Shown in pieces: positions 60,166 to 64,000 of a stretch of DNA of 64,000 nucleotides; position 1 is the stretch's first letter; each line of letters begins with the position of its first letter. This DNA is from Streptomyces flavotricini (GTDB taxonomy: Bacteria; Actinomycetota; Actinomycetes; Streptomycetales; Streptomycetaceae). The DNA is taken from NCBI RefSeq assembly GCF_020639365.1, contig NZ_JAINUL010000001.1:8279095-8343094 (forward strand), given 5' to 3'. The notes beneath the pieces are model-generated. The model ran no database searches, was not told the DNA's origin, and saw only the letters and a program-made list of their open reading frames with translations. A program made the position numbers and the translations under genes.

Positions 60166-61101
60166 TCAGAATGAGCCGACTCCGGGACGTCGGGCGTGGG
60201 CATGGCAAATGCTGCTGTTGGGAGGTTCAACGGCGGTTGCGGCTTTGTGGAGTTCGGCGGTGAGTTGCGCGCCGGTCAGCAGGGCGAGGTTGGAGAGCCA
60301 GAGCCAGATGAGGAAGACGACGATCCCGGCGAGGGAGCCGTAGAGGCGGTTGTAGGTGCCCAGCACTGAGGTGTAGAGGGCGAAGCCCGCCGAAACGGTC
60401 AGCCACAGGGCGGCGGCGAGGGTTCCGCCGGGCAGGCTGCGGCGCTGCCGGTGGGCGGAGGCCGGTCCGGTGTGGAAGAGGACGGCGACGAGGACCGCGA
60501 CGAGGCACAGCAGCAGGGGCCATCGCAGGATGTTCCAGAGGAGCGGAACGCTGTTGTCCAGGTGGAGGAGTCCTCCGATAGTCCTGGCGACGGGGCCGCT
60601 CAGGATCAGGACGAGCGCGCTGACGGCGAGCAGGACGAGCAGGGCCAGGGCGGTGGCGAGGATGCGATGGGCTTTGCGCCAGGGGGAGCGGCGATCGGGG
60701 ACGCGGTGCATGTGGTGCAGGGCACGGCGGAAGACGGCCAGGTAGCTGCAGGAGGACCACAGGGCGCTGACGGTTCCCGCGGTCAGGAGTGTCCAGGTGG
60801 TGGAGTGCCGCTCCAGGGCGCTGGTGAGCAGGTCGTGGAGTTCGCTGCCGGACTGGCCCGGGGCGTAGTGGGTGACGAGTGCGGTGAACTGTGCGGCGGC
60901 GTCCGGGCTGATGATCGCGAAGGCGAGGACGGTGACGAGCAGGGCGGGCAGGATCGCCAGGATGGCGTAGTAGGTGAGTGCGGCCGCGTAGTCGCTGATG
61001 TCGTCGTTCCACATGGTCACCGGTGTGCGGCGCAGGGCCGGCCACCAGGTGCGGGCGGTGCGGGCGGGGACCTGGTGGTCCGGGTGGGTGTCAGCGGACA
61101 T
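60166..61101 (-). CDS. YihY/BrkB-family inner membrane protein
   Basis: A 311-aa protein with six transmembrane helices. Family text: SDYAAALTYYAILAILPALL, LALLVLLAVSALVLILSG, then LYTSVLGTYNRLYGSLAGIV and FLIWLWLSNLALLTGAQLTA. YihY proteins are of unknown biochemical function. ATG 61101 overlaps the AmaP gene by 11 bp, so it is the last gene of the Asp23 operon. Confidence 0.92.
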   Translation of the reverse strand: MSADTHPDHQVPARTARTWWPALRRTPVTMWNDDISDYAAALTYYAILAILPALLVTVLAFAIISPDAAAQFTALVTHYAPGQSGSELHDLLTSALERHSTTWTLLTAGTVSALWSSCSYLAVFRRALHHMHRVPDRRSPWRKAHRILATALALLVLLAVSALVLILSGPVARTIGGLLHLDNSVPLLWNILRWPLLLCLVAVLVAVLFHTGPASAHRQRRSLPGGTLAAALWLTVSAGFALYTSVLGTYNRLYGSLAGIVVFLIWLWLSNLALLTGAQLTAELHKAATAVEPPNSSICHAHARRPGVGSF

Positions 61102-61672
61102 GCGGTATCCGGTGGGTGAGGTGGCTCATGCGCAGGCGGGTGTCGATCTCGTAGGGTGCGGCCGCGCTGGCGGCTTCGGCGGTGAGGGCCCTGAGGGGCC
61201 CGACGACGGTGCCGGGAGTGGCGTCCGGCTCCAGCCATACCCGCAGGTGCAGCTGAAGGGTTCGTCGGCGGGTGTGGAGGTGGACGCGGCAGCGGCCGAT
61301 GCCGTCCACGGTCAGGGCGCGTTCGGTCAGTGCCGCTTCCAGGGCCCGCGTGCGCAGGGAGCCTCCCGCCGTGGCCAGGGGCAAGAGGGGACGGCGCCCG
61401 ACGTGGATCTGGCCGAGGAGCCACCAGGCGAGCAGCGCAGTGGCGAGGACTCCCGCCGCGATGACGCTGGGAGTCCACCAGGTGTGGGCACGCAGGTCGG
61501 CCAGGCCGCCGCGGTCGAGCAGGACGGTGCCGGGCGGCGGAGAGGGCCAGCCATCAGGGAGCCGTGCGAGGAGCGTGGTCCAGGCGCAGGCCAGCCAGGT
61601 ACCGCCCACCAGCAGGGCAACGCCGACCGTGGCCAGGACGCTCCGGTTGACGGCCATTCGGGGCGCGCTCAC
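61091..61672 (-). CDS. AmaP-like Asp23-anchoring membrane protein
   Basis: A 193-aa protein with two transmembrane helices (NRSVLATVGVALLVGGTWL and VIAAGVLATALLAWWLLG) flanking an extracytoplasmic loop. A cytoplasmic C-terminal domain of the AmaP type follows (RTRALEAALTERALTVDGIG, then LHLRVWLEPDATPGTVVGPL). In Gram-positive bacteria AmaP tethers Asp23 to the membrane. GTG 61672 overlaps the preceding gene (GTGA). Confidence 0.85.
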   Translation of the reverse strand: MSAPRMAVNRSVLATVGVALLVGGTWLACAWTTLLARLPDGWPSPPPGTVLLDRGGLADLRAHTWWTPSVIAAGVLATALLAWWLLGQIHVGRRPLLPLATAGGSLRTRALEAALTERALTVDGIGRCRVHLHTRRRTLQLHLRVWLEPDATPGTVVGPLRALTAEAASAAAPYEIDTRLRMSHLTHRIPHVR

Positions 61673-62634
61673 GGGGTCGGTCCCTTTAGCTCTGCCTTGG
61701 TGCGGGCGGGGTCGGCCGTGCGAAGCGGAGTCTGCCGGGTCGGTTCCGCGGTGATGGTCACCGTGCGGCGCAGGGTGCGGCGGAGCAGGCAGTCGGCGAG
61801 GACACGGTCGGTGGCGTCGGTTGCCTGCCGCAGAGCGGCCTCCCGGTCGCCGAAGGCAAGGCTGGCCCGGACGGTGAGGCTACGGCGCCCCGGGCGTACC
61901 CGTACCGCCTCCACGCCGTCGAAGTCGCCGACGGCATCCCGCACCAGGGTGGCCACGGTGGATCGGTCCACGGCGATGTTCGCCCGCCTATCGTCGGCGG
62001 TGAGGGTCAGCTGCCCGCGGCGCCCGGGGGTGAGCGCCAGGGCGAGCAGCCACGCGCCAGCGCCGGCGGCAGCGAGGGCCGCGATCGTCACGGCCAGATC
62101 GCCGGGCCCGTGACCGGCCAGCCAGTCCACGACGCGCAGACGCCAGGCGGCCGCGGCGTGGTGGGTGGCGTGGACACGGATGACATCGGCGGTCACAGCG
62201 GCACAGGCCGTCGCGGCCACAAGGACCACAACGGCCATCGGGGCACGGCGGGCCGACCACCACCTGCGCGCCGACCGTGTACTTGCGGGCACGGGAGCGT
62301 CGGCCGGCGCCGTCGGGGCGGATTCGGTGGCGCCGGCCTTGTGACCGGCCAGCCGGGTCACGGACACATGTGGTGAGGTCACCTCCAGGCCGGTGAGCTG
62401 CCGGGTGCGGTCGGTGACGTGCTGCTGCACGCTACGCAGCGTCTCGGACAGCGGGGCGGGGTAGGGCAGGGCCACGTCCAGTGCGATGGAGGCCCTCCGG
62501 CCGTGCACGCTCGCGGAACCCTTGGCCGTGCCTGCCAGGGCTGCGGGCAGCACCTCGCCCGCCGCCCGCTCGGCGATCTTCCGCACGGCCTTGTCCGCGA
62601 TGGTGGTCGAACCGCGTGCGGCCGGGGCGGTCAT
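61669..62634 (-). CDS. Asp23-related protein with DUF6286 C-terminal domain
   Basis: A 321-aa fusion-type protein. The N-terminal 110 residues are Asp23/Gls24-like (VRKIAERAAGEVLPAAL, then IALDVALPYPAPLSETLRSV). Two membrane helices follow (APMAVVVLVAATACAAVTAD and LAVTIAALAAAGAGAWLLAL). The C-terminal DUF6286 domain reads ANIAVDRSTVATLVRDAVGD, then VRPGRRSLTVRASLAFG. It probably gives the operon a second membrane-bound Asp23 module. The ATG overlaps the small upstream gene (ATGA) and its stop overlaps the AmaP gene. Confidence 0.85.
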   Translation of the reverse strand: MTAPAARGSTTIADKAVRKIAERAAGEVLPAALAGTAKGSASVHGRRASIALDVALPYPAPLSETLRSVQQHVTDRTRQLTGLEVTSPHVSVTRLAGHKAGATESAPTAPADAPVPASTRSARRWWSARRAPMAVVVLVAATACAAVTADVIRVHATHHAAAAWRLRVVDWLAGHGPGDLAVTIAALAAAGAGAWLLALALTPGRRGQLTLTADDRRANIAVDRSTVATLVRDAVGDFDGVEAVRVRPGRRSLTVRASLAFGDREAALRQATDATDRVLADCLLRRTLRRTVTITAEPTRQTPLRTADPARTKAELKGPTP

Positions 62635-62816
62635 CGCCTGCTCCGCTCGAACATCTCCCGCAGCTCGTACGGTCGTCCGCCCCGGTCGAGCCAGGAACCG
62701 GCCGCGTATCCGGCCGTTCCGAGAGCGGCGACCAGAAGGAACGCTCCGAAGCCCCCGAAGTACCCGGCGAACGCCAGAGCCATCCCGACGGTCATCCCGA
62801 TGAACGCTCTGCTCAT
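62631..62816 (-). CDS. Small DUF2273-like membrane protein
   Basis: A 61-aa protein with one or two hydrophobic segments (FIGMTVGMALAFAGYFGGFG, then AFLLVAALGTAGYAAGSWL) and a charged tail (RGGRPYELREMFERSRR). DUF2273-type microproteins are regular members of Asp23 operons and help anchor Asp23. GGAGATGAT precedes the ATG at 62816. It overlaps the next gene by ATGA. Confidence 0.8.
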   Translation of the reverse strand: MSRAFIGMTVGMALAFAGYFGGFGAFLLVAALGTAGYAAGSWLDRGGRPYELREMFERSRR

Positions 62817-62886
62817 ATCATCTCCGCTCTTTCTGCCAGCCCCCCGCAGGAGGTGTCCTCCTGAACCTTTCGGCACCCCCCGGAGA

Positions 62887-63393
62887 TCACTCCACGCGGG
62901 GCTCGACCGACGACTCCGGGGCGTCGTCGTCGGGAAGGTGCACATCATTGATGGCGATGTTGACCTCCACGACCTCCAGACCGGTGATCCGCTCCACCGC
63001 CGAGATCACGTTCTCCCGCACGTCGCCGGCCACCTCCGTGATCGAGACCCCGTACTCGACCACCAGATCCACGTCGATGGCGGTCTGCCGCTCCCCGACC
63101 TCGACCTTCACACCGCGGCCGACGTTGGGACGGCCACCGGGCACACGGTCACGGACCGCACCGAACGTGCGGGACAGCCCGCCCCCCATGTCGTGAACGC
63201 CCGGAACCTCCCGTGCGGCGATGCCCGCCACCTTCACGACGACGACATCGGCGATCGACGTTTTCCCCCGCGTCCCGGCCGGCTCGTCCACACCCGTCTT
63301 CCCGAGGAACACCTCGGTCGTGCCCGCGGACACGGCACCCGTCTTCCGGGCGGGACGCTCGTCAGACACGGGAACCTGCTGCTGGATGGTCAT
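62887..63393 (-). CDS. Asp23/Gls24 family envelope stress protein
   Basis: A 168-aa protein. After a 45-residue polar N-terminus, the Asp23 core reads IADVVVVKVAGIAAREVPGV, GVKVEVGERQTAIDVDLVVE, YGVSITEVAGDVRENVISAV, then TGLEVVEVNIAINDVHLP. In Gram-positive bacteria Asp23 coats the inner membrane face via AmaP and responds to cell-wall or alkaline stress. It is the first gene of a five-gene reverse operon. ATG 63393; GGGATACAGGCC precedes it. Confidence 0.93.
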   Translation of the reverse strand: MTIQQQVPVSDERPARKTGAVSAGTTEVFLGKTGVDEPAGTRGKTSIADVVVVKVAGIAAREVPGVHDMGGGLSRTFGAVRDRVPGGRPNVGRGVKVEVGERQTAIDVDLVVEYGVSITEVAGDVRENVISAVERITGLEVVEVNIAINDVHLPDDDAPESSVEPRVE

Positions 63394-63914
63394 GGCCTGT
63401 ATCCCTTTCCTGGGCGCTCTCAAGTGCTTTCACTCGGATAGACACCGCTCCACACCCGCTGTGACGCACGTGCCCCGGAAAATCTGCCGTCAACTCTGCG
63501 ACCCGTCTGCGAGAACCGGCCCGCAGGTACAAGACCGGAGCGACGCTGCGCATGTCAGGGTCATGAACGGGCAACGGGCAACGGGCAACGGGCAGCGGGC
63601 ATACGAGCGCACGTGTCATGACCTGCGCTTCACCGCCGGGGGCCTGCAGGAAGGTGGACAGCCGTCATCACGCGCACACCACGCAGTGATCAGCGGGGCC
63701 GGGCACGAGCAAGTCTTCGCTGCATCCGTCACCCCGCACGCACCACCGGTCACGGCCACCCCCGCCGAATCGTACGCACCGCGATCCGACCATCCATGAA
63801 TCATTCGGTAAAGATCCAAGACAGACGAATCGACCCCTGAGGAGTCCGTTTCCCGACTGCGGCGCGTACGGGCGGACGGTGCAGGAGAGAGGAGCCCGGG
63901 TGGTGGTGTGAGTG
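63394..63914. other. Promoter region of the Asp23 operon and gap
   Basis: About 520 bp with no convincing gene. It contains a tandem 7-bp repeat (listed separately). The stretch 63780-63850 is slightly AT-rich (AATCATTCGGTAAAGATCC) and may carry a promoter. Confidence 0.4.
63566..63600. repeat. Tandem 7-bp repeat
   Basis: Four exact AACGGGC units followed by AGCGGGC, 35 bp in all. It is prone to slippage and lies about 170-210 bp upstream of the Asp23 start. Confidence 0.7.
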
Positions 63915-64000
63915 TCAGGGTGTGGGAGGGACGGCGCGGGCGAGGGGTTCGAGGTCTCCGTAGAGCGCGGCGTGGAGTGCGGCGGCGAGTTCGCGGGCTC
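63915..64000 (-). CDS. C-terminal end of an unidentified gene (partial)
   Basis: The reverse frame reads ARELAAALHAALYGDLEPLA, then RAVPPTP and a stop at 63915. The helical Ala/Leu text with an ordinary stop looks like the end of a real protein that starts beyond the window. Family cannot be named from 28 residues. Confidence 0.45.
   Translation of the reverse strand, partial: ARELAAALHAALYGDLEPLARAVPPTP

Noticed and set aside
1..64000. tRNA or rRNA genes and CRISPR arrays
   Set aside because: None was recognised by eye; a covariance-model scan would be needed to exclude a tRNA completely.

Overview
The DNA is very GC rich, and the genes show the strong third-position GC bias, GTG and occasional TTG starts and 4-base ATGA/GTGA gene overlaps of a Streptomyces (or a very close actinomycete). 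Typical Streptomyces markers are an AfsR-type SARP regulator, the melC1-melC2 tyrosinase operon, paired GAF-ANTAR proteins, a STAS-type anti-anti-sigma factor, a LitR/LitS-like light regulon and an Asp23 operon. The many decayed transposases and an integrase remnant suggest an accessory part of the chromosome, perhaps an arm; that location is inference.
Layout. 1-7.7 kb: edge of a probable specialised-metabolite locus, with a PheRS beta-subunit paralogue coupled to a YqcI/YcgG (GntA-like) haem N-oxygenase, an XRE-TPR regulator followed by two tiny exported-peptide genes, and a convergent AfsR/SARP regulator. 7.7-15.4 kb: decayed sequence, a VOC protein, the tyrosinase operon, an MBL-fold/MarR divergent pair, a lipoprotein, a small membrane protein and IS5-type remnants. 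15.4-23.5 kb: a vWA protein, an N-acetylglutaminylglutamine-type amidotransferase with a coupled S9 peptidase, and a 572-aa protein of unknown function. 23.5-27 kb: two GAF-ANTAR regulators and an NCS1 permease with a Cys-rich tail. 27-36 kb: IS debris, an AT-rich island, an ice-binding-fold secreted protein followed by a DUF5819-HTTM pair (SdpA/SdpB-like), a broken cold-shock gene, an ATP-grasp ligase and a PRC-barrel protein.
36-47 kb: a hypothetical gene, an IS630 remnant that abuts a broken MFS gene, a cupin-hydrolase operon divergent from a TetR regulator with two visible operators, an integrase remnant, secreted proteins (one lamin-tail), a STAS protein beside a decayed ATPase gene, and a MerR-like regulator preceded by an unusual GCAGTAC repeat field and a 32-bp perfect palindrome. 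47-57 kb: membrane and stress genes, then LitR and a convergent, translationally coupled sigma-FAD-DUF1365-CFA-DUF1295 block resembling known light or singlet-oxygen regulons, with the photolyase reduced to a remnant. 57-64 kb: a MarR/MMPL divergent pair, a YihY protein and a four-gene Asp23 envelope-stress operon.
The most interesting candidate systems are the XRE-TPR/peptide unit, the PheRS-like/N-oxygenase pair, the ice-binding/DUF5819/HTTM unit and the repeat-plus-palindrome leader of the MerR-like gene. No tRNA, rRNA or CRISPR array was recognised.
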